Below, one piece after another: positions 33,863-45,929 of a stretch of 64,000 bases of DNA (the first letter of the stretch is position 1; the number at the start of each line of letters is the position of its first letter). The position numbers and the translations under genes were made by a program. The notes beneath the pieces were generated by a model, which worked only from the letters and a program-made list of their open reading frames with translations, was not told the origin of the DNA and searched no databases. Origin of the DNA: Astropecten irregularis (lineage: Eukaryota > Echinodermata > Asteroidea > Paxillosida > Astropectinidae); the NCBI GenBank assembly GCA_963971285.1, contig OZ020251.1, positions 5,580,001 to 5,644,000 of the forward strand, read 5' to 3'.

Positions 33863-34154
33863 ATGCTAGCTATCCTTGGAAGTTGGAATAAACTAGCTCA
33901 TCGTCTTTTCACTTCTCTCACTTTCTTATTCACAAATAATCTTGTTATAACGTTTAACTGATGGGATATTGACTGGGTTCTGAGTTATGAGGTGGTACAA
34001 ATTAATGCAAACGTGAGAGGACCGTAACGATTGGGCTAACATGTCCATGTAACTCAAGCCTGCGTTAACGATAAACAGTTTGCAGCCCAACTTCGGATTT
34101 AGGGCCTAGCCCTGGCCTAGTCATTTTAGAAATAGCCTAGGCCTAAAGGCTGTT

Positions 34155-34408
34155 ACACCTAACGTGCAGAGCGTCTGTGCGGACGGCCCTAAATGAAACG
34201 CGCATTTATCAGAGGTGCGTCAGATTTTGGGCGTATTTGGCTTCGATAACGCACCTGTATAGAACACAACGCAGATATGCAAATGAACGTACACGAAACG
34301 TACAAAATTGTGGGCTTTCCATAGGTTTGTGCACAAACATGGATGCGCCCAGCAGGCGCTTTCTACACGGAGCTAGCGCTCTAGTAATTTCAATATAGCT
34401 CTATGCTA
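34155..34408. mobile_element. Truncated copy of the 472-bp hAT-like MITE
   Basis: Shares TTTGTGCACAAACATG, GCATATCTGCGTTGTGTTCT (reverse) and the terminus GAGCTAGCGCTCTAGTAATT with the element at 38,773-39,244. Only part of the element is present. It abuts the donor of the gene E F5/8C exon. Confidence 0.75.
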
Positions 34409-34442
34409 ATACCCCATTTGTAATTTTAATAGAGAAACTTAC

Positions 34443-37400
34443 CCGTCTGCCTCCCAGAAAGTGTCGGCGTTTAGACGCGCCTTTGGGGCTTCTTGACCTT
34501 CTACAGCAGATGACGCGGTTATACGACTATCACGAATGGCGCCGCTCTCCAGGCTTAAAGGTCTAGGACACTCTACTGTTGGATAAAGCAAAATGAAACG
34601 CAATGCCTGTAGCAAGCAAATTTTGCCTGTCTTGCGAGACTGCGACACAAGAATATAATCTCATCTAATGACGTCAATATTCACAATATTAATGATTTGC
34701 GTCGGGGAGATAGTATTATGCTAATTAGGCTTGCCCTTCACCTACGTGCTTACTGTAGGGCAGAAGCCATACCGCTAGGTCACCGAGCCAGCTGCAGCAA
34801 GTCTACCCGACGCAAATCATTAATTTGTCTATGATTCCTCGGTAGTCGGTTCCTCTGAAGTCGGTTCCTCGGTAGTTGGTTCCTCGGTAGTTGACTCCTC
34901 TGTAGTCGGTTTCTCGGTAGTTGGTTCCTCTGTAGTTGGTTCCTCGGTAGTTGGCTCCTCGGTACTCGGTTCCTCGGTAGTTGGCTCCTCGGTAGTTGGT
35001 TCCTCGGTAGTTGGTTCCTCGGTAGTTGGTTCCTCGGTAGTTGGTTCCTCGGTGGTTGGTTCCTCTGTAGTTGGCTCCTCGGTAGTTGGTTCCTCGGTAG
35101 TTGGCTCCTCGGTAGTCAGTTCCTCGGTAGTTGGCTCCTCTGTAGTCGGTTCCTCGGTAGTTGGCTCCTCTGTAGTCGGTTCCTCGGTAGTTGGCTCCTC
35201 TGTAGTCGGTTCCTCGGTAGTTGGCTCCTCTGTAGTCGGTTTCTCTGTAGTTGGCTCCTCGGGAGTTGGCTCCTCGGTAGTTGGCTTTACGGTAGTTGGC
35301 TCCCCGGTAGTCGGCTCCTCGGTAGTTTGCGCCTCGGTAGTTGGCTCCTCTGTAGTCGGTTCCTCGGTAGTTGGCTCCTCTGTAGTCGGTTCCTCGGTAG
35401 TTGGCTCCTCTGTAGTCGGTTCCTCGGTAGTTGGCTCCTCTGTAGTCGGTTTCTCTGTAGTTGGCTCCTCGGGAGTTGGCTCCTCGGTAGTTGGCTTTAC
35501 GGTAGTTGGCTCCCCGGTAGTCGGCTCCTCGGTAGTTTGCGCCTCGGTAGTTGGCTCCTCGGTAGTTAGTTTCTCGGTAGTCGGTTCATCGGTAGTTGGT
35601 TCCTTGGTAGTCGGCTCCTTGGTAGTTTGCGCCTCGGTATTTGGCTCCTCGGTAGTTAGTTTCTCGGTAGTTGGTTCCTCGGTAGTTCGCTCCTCGGTAA
35701 TTGGTTCCTCGGTAGTTGGCTCCTCGGTAGTTGACTCCTCTGTAGTCGGTTTCTCGGTAGTTGGTTCCTCTGTAGTTGGTTCCTCGGTAGTTGGCTCCTC
35801 GGTAGTTGGTTCCTCGGTAGTCGGTTCCTCTGAAGTCGGTTCCTCGGTAGTTGGTTCCTCGGTAGTTGGCTCCTCGGTACTCGGTTTCTCGGTAGTTGGC
35901 TCCTCGGTAGTTGGTTCCTCGGTAGTTGGTTCCTCGGTAGTTGGTTCCTCGGTAGTTGGTTCCTCGGTAGTTGGTTCCTCTGAAGTTGGCTCCTCGGTAG
36001 TTGGTTCCTCGGTAGTTGGTTCCTCGGTAGTTGGTTCCTCTGAAGTTGGCTCCTCGGTAGTTGGTTCCTCGGTAGTTGGCTCCTCTGTAGTCGGTTCCTC
36101 GGTAGTTGGCTCCTCTGTAGTCGGTTCCTCGGTAGTTGGCTCCTCTGTAGTCGGTTCCTCGGTAGTTGGCTCCTCTGTAGTCGGTTTCTCTGTAGTTGGC
36201 TCCTCGGGAGTTGGCTCCTCGGTAGTTGGCTTTACGGTAGTTGGCTCCCCGGTAGTCGGCTCCTCGGTAGTTTGCGCCTCGGTAGTTGGCTCCTCGGTAG
36301 TTAGTTTCTCGGTAGTCGGTTCATCGGTAGTTGGTTCCTTGGTAGTCGGCTCCTTGGTAGTTTGCGCCTCGGTAGTTGGCTCCTCGGTAGTTAGTTTCTC
36401 GGTAGTTGGTTCCTCGGTAGTTCGCTCCTCGGTAATTGGTTCCTCGGTAGTCTGCTCCTCGGTAATTTGGTCCTCGGTAGATGATTCCTCGGCAGTAGGC
36501 TCATCGGGTACGACGGTAGCGGTTGGTTTCATGGTAGTAGAAGTAGTTGTTGTGATTGCACATGGCTCTTCATCTATTTTGATATCAGAACGCATCATCA
36601 GGCATTGATCAAAATCGATGTACCTATTAGATCAAAGTTTGGTTGCAAAATTAAGAGGAAGAAGTCTTTTCCATAATATTCTAAGAATTAACCTATCCAT
36701 GGAAAGTGGGGTCGGGTCGGGTCAGTTGAGTATTGCTTGGTTAATAGGCTCTCAAAAGTTTGGATTCCAGTTTTGTTTGGGTTCGCTGTTTGGTATAGGA
36801 GAGAGTCGTTTAAATGTTTTAACAATTGTTTTGCATTCGATTTATAGTAAAACAATACTAACCGAGGATTGGTACTTAGAAAAACATTCTCATAGGGTGT
36901 TGCGCCAAACTTAACCTATTTCTAAGCCTCCTTCAATCCAGTGAACTTGATATCGACCTACGTTCGTATTTCAGAGCATACCCTGAAAATATGTCTTTGA
37001 AGTGTGTACAACGTTGGTGAAGCTAACAGAACAGCACTCACACTTTTTTTAATCCAGCATGTACATGAAATAATAAGCCTGTGAAAATTTAAGCTCAATC
37101 GGACATCTGATTCCCGAAAGTCGAACTCAAATTTTGTTTTAAAACATGAAGAAGGATTTTTGATTTTGCCAAGATGTTGGTGTTTGGTTTCATTCTTTAT
37201 GAAAACCATCTCGGGCGGAAATATTTAAACGGTTATGTATTAGTACCCTGAAAGTTATACGTAAATTTGTGAACACCATTTTTTTATTTGGTATGTTACC
37301 AATGCTCTATATCCCTTTAAAAGGTAGCAGATACCTTAAGGAGATATGATGTCTCCCTAACTCCAGATGTCTCTACGATGTTCACTTTACAGACATATAA

Positions 37401-37756
37401 TTTGTAAATATAACATAAATATTGTTTCCTTCAGGCCGGCGACCATTTTCGTAGAAGAAGAGACAGCCAGCCGAGAATTGTAAGTCACTTTCATCCCCCG
37501 AGTAGCCCACTGAATTGAGTTCGCATCGGTTGTCCCCCTCGTAGAAGTTGAAGGATCTGCATTCGTAGTCCTGCAGGCAAATTCCCGCACACCCCATGGG
37601 GGACGGCGCCGATTTGGTGCTGTAGCTCCATCCGCTAAGGGCCCGATCAGCAAGATGGAAACGGCTGAAGTAGCCCCGTCGAACATAAGGGCTGTTTGAT
37701 GAACCAATTGATGTCGTAATCTTTGCAACAACCAGGACGATTTTTAGAATGAGCAT
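34443..37756 (-). CDS. Gene E: PAN-type member with the longest TTEEP stalk, probably damaged
   Basis: Exon 1 (37756-37444) encodes a leader MLILKIVLVVAKITTSIG and a PAN module (GCAGICLQDYECRSFNFYEG, CELNSVGYSG, FFYEN), donor GTCGCC, phase 1. The stalk exon (36573-34829) opens in phase with DEEPCAITTTTSTTMKP and runs about 110 pentapeptides, mostly TTEEP. In sister genes this exon ends EKPSTEGATTT before a GT donor; here that end is replaced and the frame meets TAG at 34,829-34,831. A small inverted-repeat insertion lies directly at this point. One F5/8C exon follows (34575-34443, ECPRPLSLESGAIRDSR, donor GTAAGT). No second or third F5/8C exon is found before relic G. Either a truncated secreted PAN-mucin is made, or the gene is dead. 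The upstream ATG at 37,813 is in frame but would bury the leader. Confidence 0.6.
34688..34824. mobile_element. Small inverted-repeat insertion at the gene E stalk exon end
   Basis: Termini ATTAATGATTTGCGTCGGG and its exact reverse complement. The minus strand interior has a tRNA-like GCTCGGTGACCTAGCGG stretch and GTAGGTGAAGGGCAAGCCTA, which is related to text near 19,900 and 770-820. It replaces the region where the exon donor should be. Confidence 0.75.
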
Positions 37757-38329
37757 GTTTGCGGCTACTCCGATGTGGCCGCGGTGTGAAAAGGCGAATT
37801 TGCACTGCTGCACGACTCCGCTCTTGGCTCCTTTTGTAACTATAATCCTGCACCATTGTGTTTATATGACATAAAACTTAAAAGATTCGTTCCGCATAAG
37901 GATTAATTGTCAATCCGTATAGAGTTTTGCCTGTATCTACGTCTCAGTCATCCAACATGTGTGTCAAACTTCGCCTAAACGAAGGAAAGTCTTGCATGCA
38001 CAATAGATCAAATGCCGACAAGAAAATTGCACACACGAGAGAAGACGTTTTGAAGTTTCTGTCGCAGCAATGATAGTATTGCAGTAAATGTCTGCTAGTA
38101 ACTCAATAATAATTGTCTCATTTAATTCTAGCGGTGTGGCAGTCGTTGCAGTCTTGGCGATAATAATAATGACGTAACTTGATAAAATAATCCTGGCGTT
38201 TAGGCCGTGTCCTAAACGGGCTTCCAGAGCTAGGACTATTGTCTTGGTGTATCCGCGTACTTCAAATGGAGCGAAGACCTAGACCTAGCGCTAGACAGCA
38301 GATTCTGATGTAGCCTACCCAAACTGACC

Positions 38330-38400
38330 GATCCATTAAGCCCCGCCCCCGTGGTCTCCCGACCAATGAAATCCGCAACTTACATCCGGCGTGCGTCCAC
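38330..38400 (-). promoter_or_regulatory. Possible promoter of gene E
   Basis: A GC-box-like CCCCGCCCCCG and a CCAAT motif (GACCAATGAAATCC) lie about 590 bp upstream of the gene E ATG. A 5' untranslated exon would be needed to link them. Weak support. Confidence 0.25.
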
Positions 38401-38772
38401 ATTCGTCGGACGGCGTGAATACGTGCGAACCATCACGCGCAAGCTGAAACAACCCAACGTGGCTTCTGATAGCAATACGTGTTTGTATCTCACGTGTGCA
38501 GTTGGAGTCCGTTACTTGTATAGTTAAAAACAAACAACGCAACATACAAGCAACAAAGAATGACACAAAAATTTGGTGACGAGGAAACCGCTACGGGAAA
38601 TGCGGGAAACCAACCATGCAACTGCAATTTCACTTGAGTTCACGAAATGAAAGAGCGATTCCTTTGAATGGTACGCGGCGTTGAAGCCTGCTAAATAGGT
38701 CAACAAGTCGTTTGTATATCACTCTATGTCTTTACCTTTATACGTACGTTTAAGGCTGTATTGGCCTACGGG

Positions 38773-39244
38773 CATAGAGCTATATTAAAATTTATACTAG
38801 AGCGCTAGCACCGTGTGCAAAGTGATGCCTGCTGGGCGCAACCATGTTTGTGCACAAACCTATGGAAAACACAAAATGTGTACGTTTTGTGTACGTTCAT
38901 TTGCATATCTGCGTTGTGTTCTATACAGGTGCGTTATCGAAATACGCCCGAAATCCGACACACCTTCGGTAAATGCGCGTTTCATTTAGCGCCGTGCGCG
39001 CACACGCTCTGCACTTCAGTCACGCAATGATTGCAAGCGTCATCAAGATGCTCTACCGGTACCGTTCGCGCATACTTGCGCGTTGCATACAGAGTACACT
39101 CTTCGAAAGGCATTCCAGTCAAAGTGTTCTTGTTCCACAGACACGCACACAAATTCAAAATGACTGCGCCCAGGACGGCTTCAAAGCGTCTACGCACGGA
39201 GAACGCGGAGCTAGCGCTCTAGTAATTTGAATATTATCTCTATG
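38773..39244. mobile_element. hAT-like MITE, 472 bp, with 8-bp target duplication
   Basis: Termini CATAGAGCTATATTAAAA and its relative on the right, with GAGCGCTAGC near both ends. CCTACGGG flanks both sides (38765-38772, 39245-39252). Short frames inside are not genes. Confidence 0.85.
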
Positions 39245-39252
39245 CCTACGGG

Positions 39253-40137
39253 CACTTGGAGTACAATTAGTTGTACCTGCATGGTAGGATGGTGGGTGTA
39301 TCCTGCGTACTTGCATTTGGTACAATTCAAGCTAATGTTTAAGAGCTGATATTCGCAAGATATGCCGTTTACAAAGTGTTACCACTAGAGAACCATGTTT
39401 TGTTTCAATGTATTACCAAAACAAAACCGCGGCCTGGAACTTGAGAATGCATTGATTTAAGAACAAATGGTTCTTACATGGTATACTACAAGAGAAACTA
39501 TAGCATAACACGTTATCAATACTGATGCTAAACAGCTGAACCGGGGAAAAATAGCGGGAAAAATTCCGCCCAATAGCCCAAATGTCCCCAACTGTCGAAT
39601 AAATATTCCGCCATTTCCCGCGTAATAAATTACGGTTTACATTTCAAGCGTACGAGGTAAACTCAAGTCTTCTTGTACTGAATACAAGGACATGAAATAT
39701 AATTTAATTGCGCGGAATAATTTGTGAACCTTTTGGGTCGACCTTGCAATTTGGCTACGCAAATGCCACTCTTTGCAAAATTATGTCATCATTTTGCCTC
39801 CTTTGTTCTCGGTCGGTCATAGAAGGAGCGTGTGGTAAATATTGAAGGGTAAATAAAATAACCAGTTGGTGTGCTATGAAACAAACCAATAGTGTTCGTG
39901 TAATTTTGCTTCATCACCCAAAATTAATGGCTGACTGATGACCCATTTCGCCAACCATTTTGGGGGCATTATAACTAGGACACAGTTTGCATTTGGTGCC
40001 GTTAGTGGCTTGTCCGTCAGAAATTATTTTGCAGAAACTTAAAGGTGTAGGCCTACTGATATTTTGTCCATTCGTGTATTCTCTGACCGTTTGAAATTTC
40101 GTCGACTTCAAAAACCTAAATCGAATTTTAATTATCA
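39253..40137. other. Gene-less AT-rich stretch
   Basis: No exon of the local family, no domain-bearing frame and no clear element ends. Confidence 0.6.
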
Positions 40138-40141
40138 TTAA

Positions 40142-40506
40142 AGGTAGTATCATATTTTGGTAAGAAACCATAACAGAAATGTTCACAGATTTACGTATAA
40201 CTTACAGGGTATGAAGATGTTGGTGGTAGAAACATACCGTTAAAATGTTTCCACCTGAGATGGTGAAATTTATCCAGAAATTAGTCAAACAACGACCGAA
40301 AATCTGTTTGATCTTTTAAAAGATCAAAAGTAAAAAAGAAAAGACTTAAGAAATACTGTGGCCGTTTCTCACGATTTTCTAAAAAAAGTGAGCACCGTAT
40401 GGGACTGAAATTTTCAATGATGACTTTTACTGAATTTTCCTTGATATTTGTGCCCACGAATCTGTACTAAGTCTTCTTTGATAATAAACAAAGTATGATA
40501 TTACCT
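40142..40506. mobile_element. TTAA-flanked MITE, complete copy
   Basis: Perfect TTAA on both sides (40138-40141, 40507-40510) and both termini present. Interior contains GATCTTTTAAAAGATC and the AAACAGAAATGTTCACAGAT-type block. Confidence 0.85.
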
Positions 40507-41034
40507 TTAATGATAGGGGCAATTCCAATTGGACCTCCAAGATTTTAGAACGCGTTGCCAGTGCCCGATTACAATACGCGGAATTTGGTTTAAGAAACGC
40601 GAGGCGGAGGCTCAGGCTCCATCTCTGTCATCCATGGTGAAAATGATGGGTTGTGATTTTTCACTTCTTTTTTTTCTAGAACTAAGGAAATAATTTCTTA
40701 CAAAACCAAGACACCATCCATAAAAGAAACGCACATGGAAATAGTGTTTCGATTTTCACAGGACAACCAAGAGGTTTATTTCTTTTAAAGATAATTATTT
40801 CAAAAAGATATACCGTGGCATTTATACGGAAACGTATTCGTCGTATTGTACATTGCACATAAATATACATGAAAACCTGCACATGTAAATCTATACTTTA
40901 ACTATTTATAATAGATAAGTATTGTTTGTTTATTTGGTTGTTAGTTATTGTATGTTGGTTGTTTGTTGGATTATATTAGGTTTGTTTGTTTTCTTAAATT
41001 TTGTAAATACCTAATGCATTTATATTCAGTTCAT

Positions 41035-41125
41035 TTTTCATGATGCCTGTAAATGGCTGATCTCAGCTGTTGGCTAACTCATAAATAAATACATTAATAA
41101 ATAAATGAATGAATAAATAAATATA
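41035..41125 (+). mobile_element. LINE-type 3' tail
   Basis: GATGCCTGTAAATGGCTGAT and AGCTGTTGGCTAACTC followed by (TAAA)n/(TGAA)n repeats, a typical CR1/L2-type 3' end. No coding part remains. Confidence 0.5.
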
Positions 41126-41319
41126 TTCTTGATTACCACTGATTACAATATAATTCACGAAATATTAACAGCAATGACACACACATTAAAGGGAAACGAA
41201 AAAGAGGCAGGTCCAAAGCATGGTACTTTCTCCTACACTGGATACGATTCATGACGATTTCCCTTTGTTAATTAACTATCAATATAATGCAGTCAATGTC
41301 TAACAGCATCCGTACTTAA

Positions 41320-41655
41320 GATCTTGTGGTCAATCTGCAGATTGTGGGTCCGAATCCAGCCATGGGTTAGTGGTGCTCGCATCCTTGGGCAAGATGCTTT
41401 GTCACTTATTGCTCTTCTTCACCCAGGAGTAAATTGGTACATGTGAGGGTAGAAATGGCTTTGTGCTTGATTAGCCTTTGTCCACTTTGTAGCAGTTGGG
41501 AATGTTTACTTCCCAGGGAGTAGAAATTGTTTCAGGGACGTAAGTGGGAACCAATGACCAGGGATAATAATGGCAAGCGCCATGATTTATACAGATGGAA
41601 TGGCGCGATATAAAAAATAATTTTTGCTATTATTATAATTATTATTATTACATGT
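41320..41655 (+). mobile_element. SINE with tRNA-like head and conserved body
   Basis: A B-box-like GGGTCCGAATCC near 41,350 is followed by CCTTGGGCAAGATGCTTTGT, CTCTTCTTCACCCAGGAG and the end AATGGCGCGATATAAA with an (ATT)n tail. The body and the GCGC-ATATAA ending resemble SINEs with LINE-derived tails of echinoderms and other deuterostomes, from general knowledge. Inserted on plus. Confidence 0.7.
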
Positions 41656-42069
41656 TATTGTAGTACATTATTACATTCTATATAATTATTCACTTTAATT
41701 TCAGTCAATTTCCCTTGAGGTTTTTTGATGATTACATTATTATTATTATTATATGCATTTCTGTATCACAATTCCAAAAGCAGACATTGGATTTATTCAA
41801 TTTTACACTTACTTCATTAAAAAACATATTCTATCATATTCTGTTGTGTACCCGAAGCATTGTCAATCTTGATTAGCTCGATTGGTATAGTTCGAAATTA
41901 CAACATAACTTGACGTATCAAAACTCGCATAAAGATTCATGTTACCATACCAAGCTCTGACACAACTAAAACAAAAAAGAATATACATCACAATCAATTA
42001 AGTACATCTTAAATGTTTAACATTCAGTATGATTAAAATATCTAGTTGGGATGTATTTACAATTGTTAA

Positions 42070-42235
42070 CTGCTCATCAGCCAAAATGACCTGAAATATA
42101 TCTAATGCTTGGGGTTAGGAGGGCCTGACGCGTTTCGATCCTAGAAGGATCTTTATCAAATTTAGCCCTTGTAAAAGATCCTGCTAGGATCGACACGCGT
42201 CAGGCCCACGCCTAACTCCAAGCATCGGATGTCAT
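42070..42235. mobile_element. Fold-back element beside gene C
   Basis: Inverted arms with TCTAATGCTTGGGGTTAGG, GGGCCTGACGCGT and GATCCTAG. Related to the fold-back at 31,905-32,135. It lies 50 bases from the gene C stop codon. Confidence 0.75.
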
Positions 42236-42284
42236 TATAATTCATTGTTGTGGGACATCGGTGCACCGTGTGATACGATGCGAA

Positions 42285-45200
42285 CTACGGACGACATCCG
42301 AGCAACTCGAGTCGCATCCGAGGTTCATTGTGCCAGGCAGTCGGTTCAATACGCACAGCGGTGGTCACGATGCACGAGTTAAACGTATTGGTAACAGGAG
42401 TGACAGCATCGGCAAGGTTTCCATCAAACACCTAAATTAAATTGTGCAACAAAATGCATAATTAGCCACACTGATTCAAATCTCGAATACAGGAATACGC
42501 CCCATCCCCTCCCCTCCAGCAATATGCTTGAATGTTTAATCGTACGGCAGGACAAGCAACAATTATCGAATTATTAATCGATTCCTTTTGTCGGCGCATT
42601 CAATATAAATTAATTGATACAGACTATACCGATGTTAGTTATTGATCATTAAGCATACCTTGGGAGCTCCACTAGCATATGTGACATATGTGTACTCTGA
42701 CGAGCCCTCCATCTTATAAGACACTTTGTACCGTTTGGCACGCTTGGTGTTATCGCCTTGTGTAACTATCCCAGTCACCACTGTACTTCCAACCAGGTCC
42801 ACCTCGATCCAGGAGCCTTCGGCACTAAACAATAAACGAATTTGATTGGATTTGAAATGGTTATTCAGTAAAAAATAAATGCATTTGCGGTCAAAGGCGG
42901 AATTTTTTGCATGGAAAGGATTGAACTTAAAATACAATAAAAGTACACTGGAAAATTTACAAAGAAAGAAAAGAGAAACAAAAGTTCATTAACGCATCCA
43001 ATTATAATTTTCGATAATACAATTTAAAAATAAGATTTCAGAAAATAGGAATTACAAGGTGGACTAAGACAGTGACTCAATGTGCATGATTGACACAAAC
43101 TAAGGCCTGCATCTCAAAGAAAGAACAAACTTTGAAAATACTGGCATTAAGCTTATTTTGGTTTTTAAAATACGAGTTATGTAGGGAATGGCGCTGTTTT
43201 TTTAACGCTGTGTTCTACATCCGAATTCAGGACAATATGAAGAGGATTATAACTACTGTATGTAACTTAGTTTGAGGGAGTAAATTTGGTTTATGCGGTA
43301 AGAGTCAAGTTCAATGGACTTAGCAAATAATAACATAATTGTTTACGTCTCGCTTCCTGAGAGACGAGTCCCAATTGATCTAGTGCATTCATGTATCCTG
43401 TATAGGCATCTCCAAGAATGATCTTACAAGCTCTCTTCTGTATTTTGTTCGATTGAATGGCAATAGATGCGGGTGTGTCCCCCAGACCACACTGGTGTGG
43501 CATACCCAAGTACTGGTCTAACAAACTAGTATAAATCGTGACCAGGTCATGTTTTGGTTGAATGGTTGAGCTAATCAGTAATCTTACTTGGGAATCAATA
43601 AGTAATAAAATGAATTAATGTTTAATTGCGACATGAGTTATTTTTGTTACCTACGTTTCAGGGCACCAATAAATGGCGGGGTTGTTAAGACGTGCATCTG
43701 AGGCAGGGTGTCCGCTTTTGGCACTCGATGCACTCATGAGTTCATCAGGGATGGTGTGGTCTTCAAGACCCAAGGGCGTTGGGTTGAAACACTCCACTGT
43801 TGGAACAAAGCAATCAAAAGATGGACACTAGTACCAGTATACCGGTGTGCTGAAAATAATTGAAGAACGGTGACGACGGAATTACGATCGTATTTCGGTA
43901 TCTGCCGCATTTAGAGGAAGAGCCGAATTTAATGCATGTATGGTGTTTATGTAAACATTTATAAGTTATCGAGGGCGATAGTATAAAACATACTTGTCGG
44001 CGCTCCAACTGTAATATCTTCGGTGGTTGGTTCCTCGGTAGTTGGTTCCTCGGTGGTAGTTGGTTCCTCGGTAGTTGGTTCCTCGGTAGTTGGTTCCTCG
44101 GTAGTTGGTTCCTCGGTAGTTGGTTCCTCGGTAGTTGGTTCCTCGGTAGTTGGTTCCTCAGTAGTTGGTTCCTCGGTAGTTGGTTCCTCGGTAGTTGGTT
44201 CCTCAGTAGTTGGTTCCTCGGTAGTTAGTTCCTCGGTAGTTGGTTCCTCGGTAGTTGGTTCCTCGGTAGTTGGTTCCTCGGTAGTTGGTTCCTCGGTAGT
44301 TGGTTCCTCGGTGGTAGTTGGTTCCTCGGTTGTTGGTTCCTCGGTAGTTGGTTCCTCGGTAGTTGGTTCCTCAGTAGTTGGTTCTTCGGTAGTTGGTTCC
44401 TCGGTAGTTGGTTCCTCGGTAGTTGGTTCCTCGGTAGATGGTTTCTCGGTAGTTGGTTTCTCGGTAGTTGGTTCTTCCTCTTTTGTATGTAATAAACGAG
44501 CAGAATAAATTGACGGATTACCGAATTGAAGCATGCAACGACGAGCTTAAACGTAGTTGCAGTGTATGAACCTTTATATGACCAATATTATGATATGAAC
44601 AATATTATGATGAATGAAAGTATTATTTTCGAATTTGGCTTTGAATCTTTGCAAATGGACTGATTAAATACCTGAAGCCTTGAATGTCAGCATAAACGTA
44701 TGTGACGAATATACTAAAATCGGTATGACCAAAATATTTATGAACCAAAGGAGTGTATTTCGAATTTCGTTTTGAATCTATATGCAATTTGATTTTCCAA
44801 AGTACATTTAAATGGTTTAACATGAAGTCATACCTGTGTAACATCCAAAGAATGTTCTAATTTCCTCAGGATCATCCGAAAGGAAAAGCCCATCCAGATA
44901 GTAGGGCGCTCCCTGGAGGTACGAGGAGGCAGGGATGTTCATCCCACCGAGACGTATGGCAGTGCATTTGCAGGGATCTTTGTACGGTAAGAACCAACGA
45001 GGTGGTTTACCAGATCGTGGGTCATACTCTGATCCGATGAAGCAAACTTGATGACAAGATACAAACGCTGCATGGCCAAAATTGAAATGGGAATGTTACA
45101 TTCATATATACCGTGAAATGTTATTTCAAATGCTTTAATATTGCAGAAACAGATGGAAATGATGCCAAATTGTTTTATTTTCAAGATCTTCCAAATAAAA

Positions 45201-45869
45201 CTGCATTTAACGTTGGACCGTTTCATTGTGAGCAGCTTCTATTATTTGGTCCTAAGAAAAGAGACTGCATTTTGCGCTTTGTGCCGGGGTGTGGCATTAT
45301 GTATTGTACTCACTCATAATTCAAATATGTAGCACAATTTCACTTCTCCTGAAGACAGTCAGAGTAAACGCCAGAATTAAGAAAAATTTACTGTAGCGGG
45401 ATTTGAACAAGCGATCTTCGGAGTTCCGTACCGGCGCTCTACCAACTGAGCTATCCAGCGCTATGTTGGTGGTGTCGCTAATAGTCAATCATCATTGAGC
45501 GTTAGGCAGTCAGAAGCCATAGAACCACGCACACACCGCTATATCCAAAGGATCATCATAATTTTTGTATAGATCCTTGCAATAATGTTGCAACCTGAGA
45601 AACAGTACATGGGGGATCACTCAAAGAGGATGCGGCTTTTTAATCAATGTGGATATTTAACTCCATACCCGGTCACGTTCATGTTAAAACACGCGCATAT
45701 GAGACATGTAAACACAGCCTACATCTGTTCGTATCCGTCTGGTTTGACAATACCTTAATTAAAAAAAAAAACACCAATAAGAGTGTCTAATATTGAGACC
45801 TACATGTACAACAAGCTTACCTGTATAAAGTGTTGATACCAGCAAAGCGTAGACCACAGCTCCGTCCAT
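42285..45869 (-). CDS. Gene C: divergent Cys-rich-mucin-F5/8C protein, 6 exons
   Basis: Coding exons: 45869-45821, 45067-44834, 44479-43994, 43796-43655, 42824-42659, 42431-42285 (TAG). All phases match; 407 aa. Leader MDGAVVYALLVSTLYT. Exon 2: FVSCHQVCFIGSEYDPR, PCKC, SSYLQGAPYYLDGLFLS, FFGCYTG. Exon 3 is an almost pure TTEEP stalk of about 30 units with two TTTEEP variants. Exons 4-6 form F5/8C but differ most from the other genes: ECFNPTPLGLEDHTIPDELM, GSWIEVDLVGSTVVTGIV, NSCIVTTAVRIEPTAWHN, and an end RLELLGCRP. The extra Cys and two extra C-terminal residues are unique here. Intron 4 holds a LINE fragment. The alternative first exon at 46,598-46,553 also joins in phase. Confidence 0.85.
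43291..43545 (-). mobile_element. LINE reverse-transcriptase fragment in gene C intron 4
   Basis: The minus frame reads SNKIQKRACKIILGDAYTGY, NALDQLGLVSQEARRKQLCY, the conserved post-catalytic C-terminal block of CR1/L2-type LINEs. No other part of the element is seen. Confidence 0.8.
45385..45480 (-). mobile_element. tRNA-like SINE head, gene C unit
   Basis: Same A box and B box arrangement as at 26.2 and 52.1 kb, within intron 1 of gene C. Stems mispair, so not a working tRNA. Confidence 0.7.
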
Positions 45870-45929
45870 ATCTCCTGACAGAATGAGCAGCAGTCGTTGA
45901 TGCTCGCTGGTTTAATCGCAGCCCGTATC

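Noticed and set aside
35052-36608. Long plus-strand frame of VVGSS repeats (and similar at 4,234, 19,968, 44,023, 50,862, 58,056)
   Set aside because: It is the antisense shadow of the TTEEP stalk exons: the 15-base unit has no stop in several frames. Only the minus strand joins in phase to domain exons.
37382-37813. Start of gene E at the upstream ATG (37,813)
   Set aside because: It would place 19 mostly polar residues before the hydrophobic leader; the ATG at 37,754-37,756 gives a normal signal peptide.
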